Assembly (NCBI GenBank): GCA_010119095.1
Contig: SAAG01000001.1
Span: 1-64,000 of the forward strand
Origin: Candidatus Altimarinota bacterium
GTDB taxonomy: Bacteria; Patescibacteriota; Gracilibacteria; BD1-5; UBA6164
Direction: 5' to 3'
DNA: 64,000 bases
Below are positions 23,017 to 34,066 of the stretch, piece by piece (the stretch's first letter is position 1; each line of letters opens with the position of its first letter). Below the pieces are notes generated by a model. It was given only the letters and a program-made list of their open reading frames with translations, ran no database searches and was not told the origin of the DNA. Position numbers and translations under genes: made by a program.

Positions 23017-24031
23017 CTAATAATTTATTAGTTTTAATATATTCGTATAATTTTTCAGATATTATCTTATGTCATTTTTCATTAAAATGACAAACAGGAT
23101 CATGTCTAATTTCTTTGACTTCAATTCACTTAAAAAATTTATCTAAATATAACATTTTTATGTTATTATATTGAGATAGTTTATTTTCTATTTTTGTATA
23201 TAATGGATTTACTCATTTTATTCATGTAGAAAATTCTTCACTATAAGAATTATTATCCAATGATGGTGAAAAAATTAATAGTACTTTCTTATTATTTCAC
23301 TTTGATAAATAATCTTTTAAAATTATATCTAACTTGTTTATTACATAATTAATATTACTAATACTAGTTTTTTTTACATCATTTTTAATTTTTATTTTTA
23401 ATAATTTATTATATATATATGAATTCTTAATTAAATATAGATTAATATTTCTAGGTATATAACTAAATAATATTGGTTCTCAATAATCATTAATAACTAC
23501 TTCACTATCATAAAGTACTCAATTAATATATTTATATATATTATCATCATCACTCCATATATGCCAAATTAATAGGTCAGTATTATCTCACAGTTTTTCT
23601 TCATTATATTTTATAATCTCTTGAAGTAAATCAAATCATGGAATTGCCATATTTATAATTTCTGTATTATCTAGCTTTTTAGATAAGTTATATAAATAAG
23701 TAGAATTTCCTCAAACTCAACTTCATTGCATAATTGAATCTCAAATTCAAAGTATTCTGCATTTTAATTGTTTATCATATTTATAATTCAAGAATGGGCC
23801 TCTATATTCACTATCCCAATATGGAATATCATTTATAAAAGATACTTTTTCCATATCTACACTTTTTCTAGATTTTTCTTTTGCTACAATTTCAATTTTA
23901 TTTTCTATTAATCTATTTACATCTTTATCAAAGAAAATAGATAATATTATATCTAAAATAATTAGACTAATAATAAAAATTGAAGTTCCTAAAAATACTT
24001 TTTTTAAGTGTTTGTTAATAACATTTTTCAT
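23000..24031 (-). CDS. Membrane-anchored SGNH/GDSL-type hydrolase
   Basis: The protein has 343 residues: one N-terminal TM helix (about 13-33), then an SGNH domain with the GDS block CRILGIGDSIMQGSGV (about 93-108) and the C-terminal catalytic dyad region DPVCHFNEKGHKII (about 315). It probably acts outside the membrane as an acyl- or carbohydrate esterase or transferase on a surface glycan. It overlaps its upstream paralogue by 17 bases; both end NKLL..KCY. Confidence 0.8.
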
Positions 24032-25034
24032 TTAATAATTTGTTAGTAATAATATAATCATATAATTTATTTCAGACAATATTGTGTCAGTTTATATTAA
24101 AATGTACATCATCAAGATTAAAGTCCTCATTATTGTATCATTTAATCATATCAGACAAATCTAGAATTAATACTTTATTATTTGTTTTAAATACATTAAT
24201 AAACTTATCTTTCATATATTTATGTTGAACAATATCAAATTTATTATTAATTCCCAAATAAGGATGCATCAAAAATACTACTTTATTATTAACATTATTT
24301 TTTAAATATTTTTCAACTTCTTTTTTAATTTCTGATAGTATGTATTGTTCAGTAACATCTTTTTTATCAACTGTTGATATATTAAGTGATATTTTAATCT
24401 TTAGCAATTTATTATAAATCAAAGAATAATTTATCAAAAAATTATTTAATTTTTCTGGAATAATATTAAATAAACTAATATTTCAATATTTGTTTAAAAT
24501 AATCTTTGAGTTATATAAAATTCAATTCGAATATACAAAGGGTATAAAATCATCATGCCGAATATCCCATAAAAGCAAATCAGTGTCATGCAATAGTCAT
24601 TCTTTTTCTAATTTTACTATTTGTTGTAATGGCATTGATCATGGAATAGATATGTTTATAAACTCTGAGTTTTTAATTTTTTTAGAAAGTCTATAAAAAT
24701 AAGTTTCATCCTCATTGACTCAAGCTCACCAAATTGTACTTCATCACATTCATAAAACTCTGCAATTTAATGTCTTTTTTTTCTTATAATTATAATATGG
24801 TCATCTATAGCCCATTTCCCAATATGGTTGTCAGTTAGTATAAATAATATTCAAACTATCTATATTATCTTTTGACACTATTCACATATTTGATTTACTA
24901 GAAATTTCTACCTTATAATTTTTAAATTCTTTAATATTTTTTTCTAAAAAAAATCACAAAATTATATCTAAAAAAATTATAGATAAAAAAAACATTAATA
25001 TAAAATGAATTATTTTTTTTATATTTTTCTTCAT
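24015..25034 (-). CDS. SGNH-like paralogue with GGS in place of GDS
   Basis: The protein has 339 residues with the same layout as its neighbour: N-terminal TM helix, CRVLGMGGSTIWGAGV in the block I position (about 92-107) and DDVHFNINGHNIV near the C-terminus. The Asp of GDS is replaced by Gly, encoded by TGA, while the Ser and the DxxH pair remain. The two genes are tandem duplicates that have diverged. Activity may be altered or lost. It heads this operon; upstream is a divergent AT-rich promoter region shared with the HAD gene. Confidence 0.75.
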
Positions 25035-25147
25035 AAATTTAATCTTTATCAATTTTTTTTATATATTTAATACTATAATTCTATTTTTTTTTTGTTTTTA
25101 ATCAAAAAATAATTAAATTGTATTTATGTATAAAATAAATTGTATTT

Positions 25148-25855
25148 ATGAAAAGTAAAAAAGTAATTCTTTTTGATTTAGATGATACACTATATGATTA
25201 TCAAAGTAATCATATTAAATCTTTAAATGAAGTGTATAAAATCTTGAAATATGACATAAATATATCAACCAAAAAATTTACACAATTATATGAAATATCT
25301 AAAATGGAGATACAAATATGATTGATATGAACTGCTTCTTCTCATAATAGAATCCTGTATTTTCAAAGACTAGTTGAAAAAATATATAAAAAATGTGATT
25401 TTGAGATGATTATAAAATTATATAATACTTATTGGGATTTCTTCCTAAAAAACATAAAACCATGAAAAGGTGTAATTAAAATGTTAAGAAAAATAAAAGA
25501 AAAAGGATACAAAACTGCTATAATTACAGATTTAACAACACTTATTCAATTAAAAAAAATAACAAAATTATGATTTAGTGATTATATTGATGTATTAGTT
25601 ACTTCTGAAGAGGTTGGTTGAGAAAAACCAAACCCAAGTGTTTTTTTATTAGCATTAAATAAATTAAATGCATTACCCAGTGATGCTATTATGGTTTGAG
25701 ATAACTTAATAAAAGACATTGAATGATGAAATTTATTATGAATAAGTACAATTTTATTTTCAAATAAAAATGGAATCGACTATAAATTTGATAATGATTA
25801 TCAAAAACCAACATATCTCATAAAAGATTTCTCTGAAATGTTAAAAATTATATAA
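25148..25855 (+). CDS. HAD-superfamily phosphatase
   Basis: The protein has 235 residues. Motif I is ILFDLDDTLYDYQ (about 7-19), motif II AIITDLTT, motif III Lys in GGEKPNPSVF, and motif IV MVGDNLIKDIEGG. The layout is that of YjjG/phosphoglycolate-type HADs with a helical cap. It probably dephosphorylates a sugar phosphate or nucleotide and starts a plus-strand operon with the GtrA-kinase and nucleotidyltransferase genes. Confidence 0.88.
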
Positions 25856-25866
25856 TCAATATAAAA

Positions 25867-27075
25867 ATGATTTTAAAAAATAACTTTATTAAATTCTTAA
25901 TTATTTGAACGATATCAACAATAATAAACTATTTAGTTTTTTATATATTTTATAAATTATGAGTTTATTACATTGTATCGAGTTCTTTCTGATATATTTC
26001 TTGATTAGTATTATGATATTTCTTAAATAAAAATTACAATTTTTATTTAAGAAATTATAAACACACTTTTTACAAATACATTCTAGTTTACTCTATAAAT
26101 CTTTGATTTTCTCAAATTATTCTTTATTGTTTAGTGAACGAATTAAATATATCAGTATATTTATGAAATTTTCTAATAATTATTTATACTACATTTTCAA
26201 ATTATATATGACTAAAATATTATGTATTTAGAAACAAACCATTACTTACAATTTCAATATGTTGAAATTCTGGGACTTGAAAATCAACTTTAGCAAAATT
26301 TTTTTCTGAAATAATATGAGAAAATAATTTAAGCATTTTAGTTTGAGATTCTTCACATAAATGGTGAAGAAATAATCCCAATCGGTGAAAAATAACACAT
26401 CTTAATCCCAAATGAAATAATTTAAAAAAAGAAGAAAATGATATAAAAAAAATTGTTAATTGATTCCCTATAAAAAGGAGGAAGTATGATCATTGAATCT
26501 GAGAACATACAGATATAATTAGCATCAATAGCAATACTTTTATATAATATGAATGACTTCACTGATTATACTGAAACTTATGAAAATTTTTTGACATAAA
26601 AATTTTTCTTGAATCTGATTTCGCTATTGACAACAAGATTAATAGGGATATAGATGAAAGAAATCGGGATTTAGATAAATTACTACTTAGCATCGAAAAA
26701 AGAAAAAACGACTATTATAAATATATTTTACCTCAAAAAAATCAAGCAAATATAATTATAAAATATGAAAATAATTCTAAAACATCTTTAATTAAGATTG
26801 AAATTAAAGATTGAATAAATAAAAAATTGAAATCCCTAATAAAAGATATTCCTTGATTAATAATAAAAAATAATAAAATAACAATCAACAAGAATTCTGA
26901 ATATAATATAAATGTTAAAATACTTAAAAAACATTGATTAAATTTCATCTTTAATTTTAATCCTAATATATTTATACATAAATCTCATAAAGGAATCTTA
27001 TTTATAATATTAATATGAATCATAGAGCAATATGCAAATAATTATACCAATGTCTTGAGTTTGAAAAAGGTTTAA
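25867..27075 (+). pseudogene. GtrA-like membrane domain fused to uridine-kinase-like P-loop kinase, with an in-frame TAA
   Basis: A 403-codon frame. Residues 1-120 form four TM helices of the GtrA type. Residues 120-330 are a P-loop kinase: Walker A GNSGTGKSTLAKFF (about 125-138), a GDSSHKW-like strand, the YEGLHGLYGNL region, and the lid/ERNRDL segment RDIDERNRDLDKLL, all as in uridine kinase/phosphoribulokinase. One TAA at 26545-26547 (codon 227) sits right before YEGLHGLY, and the frame stays conserved on both sides. It is either a nonsense mutation, a sequencing error or read-through. Fusion of GtrA with a kinase is unusual. The next gene starts inside its 3' end. Confidence 0.7.
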
Positions 27076-27790
27076 AGACAAATGATATTCTTTAAACAAA
27101 TATCTATTGGAAATACAATGAAAAACAATTATTGAAAAGATAATTAGTAATTTTGATATTAGAAATGATCTATTTATTTTTATCTCTAATACTGAAGATT
27201 ATAAAAAAAATAACTTAAATGATTTATTTGTATGACTTAAGATAAATTATAAATATATTTCTATCGATACCCACAAACTATGACCTGTTTACACAATATT
27301 AGAGTCAATTAAATATATTGACTTAAACTTACCAACGATTGTTAACTACTGCGATTTTTTTTGGAAATGGGATTATGAAAATTTTAAATATGCTATGAAA
27401 GAATATGATTGATGAATTGTTGTATACAAATGATTTCATCCACATTTGATTCATGAAAATTTATATGCATGAGTTAAAACAAATGATAAAAATGAATTAG
27501 TTGAAATAAAAGAAAAATATTCTTATACAAAAGATAAAATGGATACTTGGCAATCAAGTTGAACTTATTATTTTAGAGATTGAAATATTCTAATTAAATA
27601 TTCAAAAGAATTAATTCAAAGAAATATAAAATGTAGAGATGAATACTATGCAAGTTTAATATATAACTTACTAAAACAAGATTGATTAATTACAAAAATT
27701 TATGAAATCCCTTATTTTTTACAACTTTGAACTCCAAATGATTATGAAGAATATAAGTATCGGGAGACAATTTTTAATCCCACAAATTAG
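27032..27790 (+). CDS. Sugar-phosphate nucleotidyltransferase-like protein
   Basis: The protein has 252 residues. The start MQIIIPMSGVGKRFKDKGYSL carries the G-x-G-x-R-F nucleotide-binding signature, followed by EIQGKTIIEKII, a Rossmann-type middle (TIVNYCDFFW in the place of the metal-binding Asp) and GTYYFRDGN. It is an NDP-sugar pyrophosphorylase-type enzyme of glycan or capsule synthesis. It overlaps the GtrA-kinase gene by 44 bases and is a paralogue of 30590-31360. The stop overlaps the convergent GDPD gene. Confidence 0.8.
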
Positions 27791-28355
27791 CATACTGTTC
27801 TGCCACCATAACATAATCAAGCTTATATCATAAATCTTCCATCATTTTTTTGTATGTAACTATATCCTCTTGTCTTCCCCATCTATCTGGACTTACTAAA
27901 CAACTTTTAAATCATTTGGTTTTTTCTATAAAATCTTTATCTATTGGTAATTTTGTATTAGTATCAATAAATATGTAATCTACATTATCTTTATACAAAA
28001 GTGCTTGTTCTATAACTTCATCTTCAGAATATCTTATTGCGATATTTCTGTTTCATTCTCTAGTACTTCTATAAATATATGGAAATTCTACATCAAGTAA
28101 AAAATAATCTTTTATATTATATTTTTTAACTAGTTCTATAACCTTATCCTCAATTCAAGCCTCTTTGATATTTAGAATAATTAATTTATGATTATATAAT
28201 TTTAAATATTCTTCTAGAGAATCTCAATTTTCAAATGGCTCATGATTTAAAATCAAGTCTTTTCAATTAGCTCTTATATCAATCTCTATTCAACAGTCAA
28301 CAGAAATAGTTTTTAACCTTGAAATGGTATTAACTCTATGGATTATTTTTATCAT
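27774..28355 (-). CDS. Glycerophosphodiester phosphodiesterase-like protein
   Basis: The protein has 193 residues. The start MIKIIHRVNTISR (HR motif), CGIEIDIRANGKDLILNHEPF (EIDIR and H-E), and later IFIDTNTKLPI and KKMMEDLGYK follow the GDPD TIM-barrel order. The usual GDPD is about 240 residues, so this one is short. It could hydrolyse a lipid- or glycan-linked glycerophosphodiester. It overlaps the stop of the upstream membrane glycosyltransferase gene (ATGATAA). Confidence 0.65.
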
Positions 28356-29905
28356 TTTTTTCAAATTATTTTATAAATTCCTATTCTTAGCATTTTTTCA
28401 TCATTTATGTTATAGAAAACATAAGCCTTATTTTCTATATATTTTTCTTTTACAACTTCAAAAGTATATAAGTTTTCAATATCTTCACATATTTTTAACA
28501 TATTTTTTCCAATATTATTTCATCTATAGCAATCATATGACAATATGAAATAATTATTTTCATTTTTTATTTTATCATAAATTAAATTGAAGTCTTTATA
28601 TCTTTTATCATCAGAACTAATTCAGTAGATATTATATTTTTTATCATGTATTAAAAATTCTGGAAAGTTATTAAATACCCTACTTTCAGAATCTCATAAT
28701 ATCATTAAGTTAAAATTGTTTCAAAGTATATCTACATTTTGTTTTAAAAAAAGATATTCTTCAAAAGGAGAATATAATTCTTTAATATTTCAAATATAAA
28801 AGAAAGGTAGAGTTAAAAATATAAGCAATATGATTTTTATGTAAATTAATTTCATATAATGTATGAGGCAATATAATCCTATTCAACTTAAAATTACAAA
28901 TAAAGGAACAAATAAATTTTGTAATCTTTCCTGTAACAAAAAAAGGGTATCTGCATTTATCATTACTAATAGTATTGAAAATATATATATTATTATTATG
29001 TAATACAATATTATTATCTTATATCTTACTTTATTTTTAATAAATAAATACCCTGAAACTATTAATCATATAACTAATAATAAGATATATATATAAGGAG
29101 TTAAGTCTGATGTAAAATATCAAGGTAAAAACAAATAATTATGAATATCAAATCATCCTGAATTTTTATCAAATGTAAATAATAAAACCTTAATTCTACT
29201 TATAGATAAAGGAATAATAATCAAAACTGCTAATATAGAATTTATCAATAATTTTTTATTACTGTACTTCTTATTTAAAAAATAAAACAAAAATAAAAAT
29301 AAATAAAAAACACTAAATAATAAATATAAATTTCTTGTGTATATTGCCAATAAAAAAAATACTAATCCTAAAAACAAATATAAATACTTTTGTTTTTCTA
29401 AATAAATCACATAAAAAAATAATGATATAGAAATAAAAAAATTTCATATAATCATAAATTCATCAGTAGAAGAAAATTTTATATTATAAGGTAAAGCTAC
29501 TCCTAAAATCAATATCGCATAATATAAAATTTTCTTTCATGAAAGTTTATAAGCAACTATTGAAGTAAATAATACTGTTAATAAACTAAAAAGGATTTGG
29601 CATAAAAATATGATATTATATGAAAACCCTAAATTCTTTACTAAAAATGAATAAAATATTTTAGGACTTAATCCATAATTCATTTGCTCAATGAATTGAT
29701 CTTTTATAAAAATATACTTATCTAGTATTTCACTGATAGTATAAGTAGAATTATATAATCAATTCATGAAAAATATACCATGATTATTCTCGTGAATTGG
29801 TATCTGATAAGGCAGATACAGACGAAGAAGTAGTCAATAAAGTAGTAGCAATAAGGTAATAAAAATTATTTTATTATCTTTTAAAAATCTAACTATTTTT
29901 TTCAT
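28349..29905 (-). CDS. Membrane glycosyltransferase-type protein (GT39/ArnT-like)
   Basis: The protein has 518 residues with about ten TM helices. After helix 1, PYQIPIHENNHGIFFMNGLY is the acidic-loop region expected of lipid-sugar-using glycosyltransferases. A soluble C-terminal domain of about 120 residues (MILGDSESRVF, YGISSDDKRY, YNINDEKMLRIGIYKIIGKK) follows the helices. Related in layout to 15700-17343 and to the decayed copies at 32154-32694 and 36941-37387. It overlaps the GT2 gene upstream and GDPD downstream: the run 27774-31360 is one compact operon. Confidence 0.65.
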
Positions 29906-30600
29906 GATTTTAATTTAAATATATACTTAATTGTCCTTAAAATAGTTTTATATCTTGATTTGAATGTAGTGTTCCACTTTGATACTCAATATCTTCTATC
30001 TATAAAATTAACATCTATATTTTCAATTGTATATCCGTTTTTCTTGGCTAAAACAAGTAAATATAAATCTAAGGAAAAATCAGTCGGTGGATTATTAAAA
30101 AGATTATAAAGATTTCTATGAAAAACTTTTGGTTGAGCATTTATCTCAAATAATTTTTTAAAGAAAACTAAAGAACAAATTATTCACATTGTGTTACTAA
30201 AAATAACCTGAGATAATTTTCTTTGTTTTCTATTTCATTTTATTAAGATTTTATCTTTATTTAAAGCAATATATTTGTCATATGCATCAAATATATATTT
30301 TGTATCTGTTTGTAAATCAGAATGCATCCATGATAGTATATCTCAAGTAGACTCTTTTAATCATGTTAAAATAGCTCATCAATATCATTTATTTCTTTCA
30401 TATGAAATTACTTTCAAAAAATTATAATTACTTTTGATTTCATTAAAAATCTTCTTTGTATTATCAATTGATCAATCATCAACAAAAATGAGTTCAAAAT
30501 TATACTTTGAAGCAAAAGTTTGAAACTCATTTAATAATATTAGTATATTTCATTCCTCATTATAAAAAGGAACTACAATAGATAGTAAATTATTTCTCAT
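29893..30600 (-). CDS. Family 2 glycosyltransferase
   Basis: The protein has 235 residues: GT-A fold with LSIVVPFYNEEGNILILL (about 6-23), ELIFVDDGSIDNT (about 37-49), YGGAILTGLKEST, and SWMHSDLQTD as the DxD region (about 93-102). A dolichyl-phosphate-mannose-synthase-like enzyme without C-terminal TM helices. It could make the lipid-linked sugar used by the membrane glycosyltransferase downstream. Confidence 0.9.
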
Positions 30601-31360
30601 TATTTAAAGTTTTAAAATAATCATACCAATATTCATAAGTTTTTAAATCATTAGGAGTTCAAAACCCAATATATTTATCAACTTCAAATACTTTACCTTT
30701 CAATCATTTTTTTATTGAATAATCTATTATTGAATCAATATAAAATTCTCAATTTATTGTATCATTATTTTCTCTTAATTGATTATATCAATCAAAAAAA
30801 TCTCAAGCTTTTTTGAAAGTAAATGCTCAAACCATACAATGATCATTCATAGGATTATTACTAATGGCTTTTTTTAAAGAAGTTCTTTCTATATTTCAAT
30901 TTTCATCAACAACACAATAAGAATATTGATCAGGATTATAAGTTACCCCATGATAATTTCTAAAAGTCCAAACCATAAAATCTATATTTTCATCTTCTAT
31001 ATATTGTTTATATTTTTCTTCATCATATATCATAGCATTATCACAAGCCCCTACATTGATTACATCATCTCTATCAACATAGTCTTTAATCTTGTATGTA
31101 GTTGCAGCTTGTCATTCTGGTTTTATATCTGATACAACAATTGAATTTGGTATATTTTCTTTTAATTCATTATCTATATTATATTTTTCTACATGGTCTT
31201 GCAATACTATAAAAACATTTTTGTCTGATTTTGGTAAGCTATCAAATGCTCTAAATATCATTTTTTTTCATTTAACATCAATAAGAGGCTTAGGTAAAAT
31301 ATATCATTTATCAACAAATCTTTGTCCCTTTCAAGCAAGTGGGATGACATTTACTATCAT
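30590..31360 (-). CDS. Sugar nucleotidyltransferase
   Basis: The protein has 256 residues and starts MIVNVIPLAGKGQRFVDKGY (GxGxRF), then LPKPLIDVKGKKMI with the conserved Lys-Pro, VINVGACDNAMIYDE, and GFGTPNDLKTYEYW at the C-terminus. It is an NDP-sugar-type nucleotidyltransferase. It overlaps GT2 by 11 bases and the class II aldolase by 7, so these genes are co-expressed. Confidence 0.88.
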
Positions 31361-32166
31361 ATTTTATTATTATTAATTAAACTTTTCCTATATTTTTCTT
31401 GCTTCATATTCTTGATATAATTTATATAAAATTCATCAATATATGATGGAACAAGTGAATTTATTTTTATACTATTTTCTATATAATTGTGTGCATATTT
31501 AACTTCTAAATCATCCCCTAAAGCAATTATATCTGGAAATAAATATTTTGAAATAGTTTTTACTTTTGTTTTAAAATCAAATTTTTCTAATTTTAAATAA
31601 TCAAATATAGTTTTTTCTATTTCATTCAATATAATATATGTGTCATCAAATGATACATCCGAATGAATTACTACACCATGATTTTTTAGAAATATTATTT
31701 TTTTATAATTAGATTTATTATTAAATTCTTTATATAATCATAATCAAGGTGAAAAAAATCAAATAATATCAAAACTATCTCAAAACAATTTTCATAAAAT
31801 TTTCTCTCAATTTTCAGAACATAAAAGTACATTGATATAAATATTATGTGTATGAATTACATACTTACTCTTAATTATCAAGTGAAAACCTGTTTCAATT
31901 GATGATTTTTTATCAGATCTATTATTTTTTTCTATAATATTATTTAAATCATCATCACTCAATATATTATTATTAAACAGTTCTTTACTACATCAATCAA
32001 TATCAATAATAGATATTGAGTCTTTAGTGTGTATATCAGAAATGCTATACCCAGAAGATTTTATGTATAAATAATTTCAATTTTTTACAGAAATATTTCA
32101 TCAGGTTGATTGAAAATTAATTATATCTTTTCAATATTTTACAGAAAACTCTTTTATTTCTTTCAT
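31354..32166 (-). CDS. Class II aldolase/adducin-family protein
   Basis: The protein has 270 residues. STGGNISVKNGNYLYIKSSG (about 20-39) matches the GNxS / KxSG phosphate-site motifs; SSIETGFHLIIK and YVIHTHNIYINVLL give an acidic residue and a zinc-binding H-x-H pair; IIFLKNHGVVIHSD gives the third His. Members are L-fuculose-1-P aldolases and ribulose-5-P epimerases, or carry sugar acids. In this position it probably makes or salvages a sugar precursor with the nucleotidyltransferase. The frame ends TGA(Gly)-TAG, overlapping the next ATG. Confidence 0.85.
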
Positions 32167-32694
32167 AATATTTTATAAAATCAAATTGTAATATAATCTA
32201 AATTATTATAAAACTCAGGTATTATGTAAGTCTCAGCTTTTATTTTTTTCTCAACTATTGGAATTAAATTATACTCTTCAATAATTTTTTGGCAATCATA
32301 TCTTAAATTTTTATCCGACTTACTCTTTTCACTATCATCAGTAATAGTATTAAAAAACAGATAATGAAAAAAATAAGTAAGAAAAAACACTTAATATTGA
32401 TTGGATAGTAAATATATCCCATACATCTGTATTAAATAATTTTAATATTAAATAATATATTATTCTGTTTGAATTTCAGTCATTTGCAACATATCATAAA
32501 TACATTGATTCTATGAAATATTTAATCTTACTAAAATATGGTACATTTATTTGGCTTAAATCATTTAAAAAAGTTATTCAATGATAATTTTCATAAGATA
32601 AAAATGGTGTAGTAATTATAAATTTAATATAAAAAATATATATTATTAATACTAATGATATTAGTACTAAAATAATTTGTTTTTTGTAATTCAT
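32154..32694 (-). pseudogene. Decayed membrane glycosyltransferase gene (internal deletion plus frameshift)
   Basis: Two overlapping frames. The first (32350-32694, 114 residues) matches the N-terminus of the membrane glycosyltransferases nearby: a TM helix, then SYENYHGITFLNDL, like HENNHGIFFMNGL in 28349-29905, ending at TAA. The second (32154-32390, 78 codons) matches their C-terminal end (YDCQKIIEEYNLIPIVEKK ... FYKILGKK). The middle, several hundred residues with the helices, is missing. It is best explained as a remnant with an internal deletion. Confidence 0.65.
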
Positions 32695-32710
32695 AAACTG
32701 ATTATTATTT

Positions 32711-34066
32711 TTAATCTCTAACAACACAATTATTATACTTGTTTAATACTTTTTGCCAATTTAAATTGTTATCATTTTCAAGCAAATTATTACCCAACTC
32801 AAATCATAAATCCATAGTATGATCCACATTGCAATGTAAAAATAATCATTGTCTTCAGCTTATATATATGTTTTTATATTTATTATGTATACCACTTAAT
32901 ACATCATCTAGATTAGTTTCCCGTCAAATTTTATACATAGGGTAAACATTTGGTTCATAGTGAAAAAATGTATTATCATAATCTATAGAATAGTTGTTAT
33001 TTATAAGTCCTGATTTTTGGAGTCAAATAAGAGATTCTTCAATCATATAATTATAATCGTATTCATCTTTCCATGCAGGGATTTCTACTGTATAAATTGT
33101 ATAATTATCCTCACTTTGTGATGATTTATCAAATCTTTTTGGAATTGACACTCTTCAAAATATAAATTCTTCTTCTGGAAAGTAAAAAGTTTCTCATTGT
33201 ATCAATGGAGATTGATTAATGTATAAATAAGCTATGTAAAGCCCTCTATAACTTAATATGTTTTTGTTTTCATAGTTAATATAATGAGAAAATATATCAA
33301 TAGGGATAGTTGTGATTAGATTTTCGTAAATTATACTACTTCCATTTATTTCAATTATATTTTTATCAGGAATTATATTATATTTATCCTCACCTAGTAT
33401 AAACTCCACCTTGTTTTCAATTAATATTGATTCTATATTATCAACTATCTTTCAAAATCATCATTTTGGATACAAAAAATATCTCTTACTTTTTGATAAG
33501 ACTTGCCATGCAAGAGTAAAAGGATTTAATCTAAATCTTTTTTTCATTATGGAATTTGATAGTTCTCACAAAGGAGTACCCCATACCTTTTTAGCATAAC
33601 TTTGATAAAAATACTCATATATATAATCTCAAACTCTTGATTTTGCTGTTTTCTCAAAAGTATCTTTTTGTTTAAATTTAACTTTATAATAAAAACTTTG
33701 AGCTAAACTTCAAACAGATTTTAAAATAGAAATCTTTTTAAATAATTCAAATGAATTTATTGGATAACTTATAAATCAATTATTTATATATAACTTACTT
33801 AGTCTGATTATATTATTTAACTTTATGTTTAATTCTCTAGATATAAATCTGATTATATTTGTTAAGTATGATTCTTGAAGTCTATGAGATCATATATCTA
33901 ATCTATCTCAGAGATTTGTTACAATAGTTCTACTAAGTCATCATAAAGTATCATTTTTTTCTATGACAAGCACTTCTTCTTTATATTTTCTTGATAATAC
34001 ATAGGCCGTTGATAATCCTGACAATCATCAACCTAGTATTATGTATTTATATTTATTTTTTAACAT
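32711..34066 (-). CDS. FAD-dependent amine-oxidase/UDP-galactopyranose-mutase-like flavoprotein
   Basis: The protein has 451 residues. A Rossmann FAD-binding N-terminus YIILGGGLSGLSTAYVLS (about 8-25), VLVIEKNDTLGGLSRT and a GSHRLQE motif are followed by LYPKGGFGKIVDNI and a C-terminal FAD motif region YISGRQGLFLHCNVDHTMDLG. Members of this family modify sugars or porphyrin-like substrates. The genomic setting (AsnB-like synthetase, GtrA, NDP-sugar genes) favours a polysaccharide role. It overlaps the synthetase gene by 14 bases. Confidence 0.82.

Noticed and set aside
28349-29905. Frameshift in the membrane glycosyltransferase
   Set aside because: The start at 29903-29905 is in frame with the rest; an initial mis-set start coordinate caused the impression.
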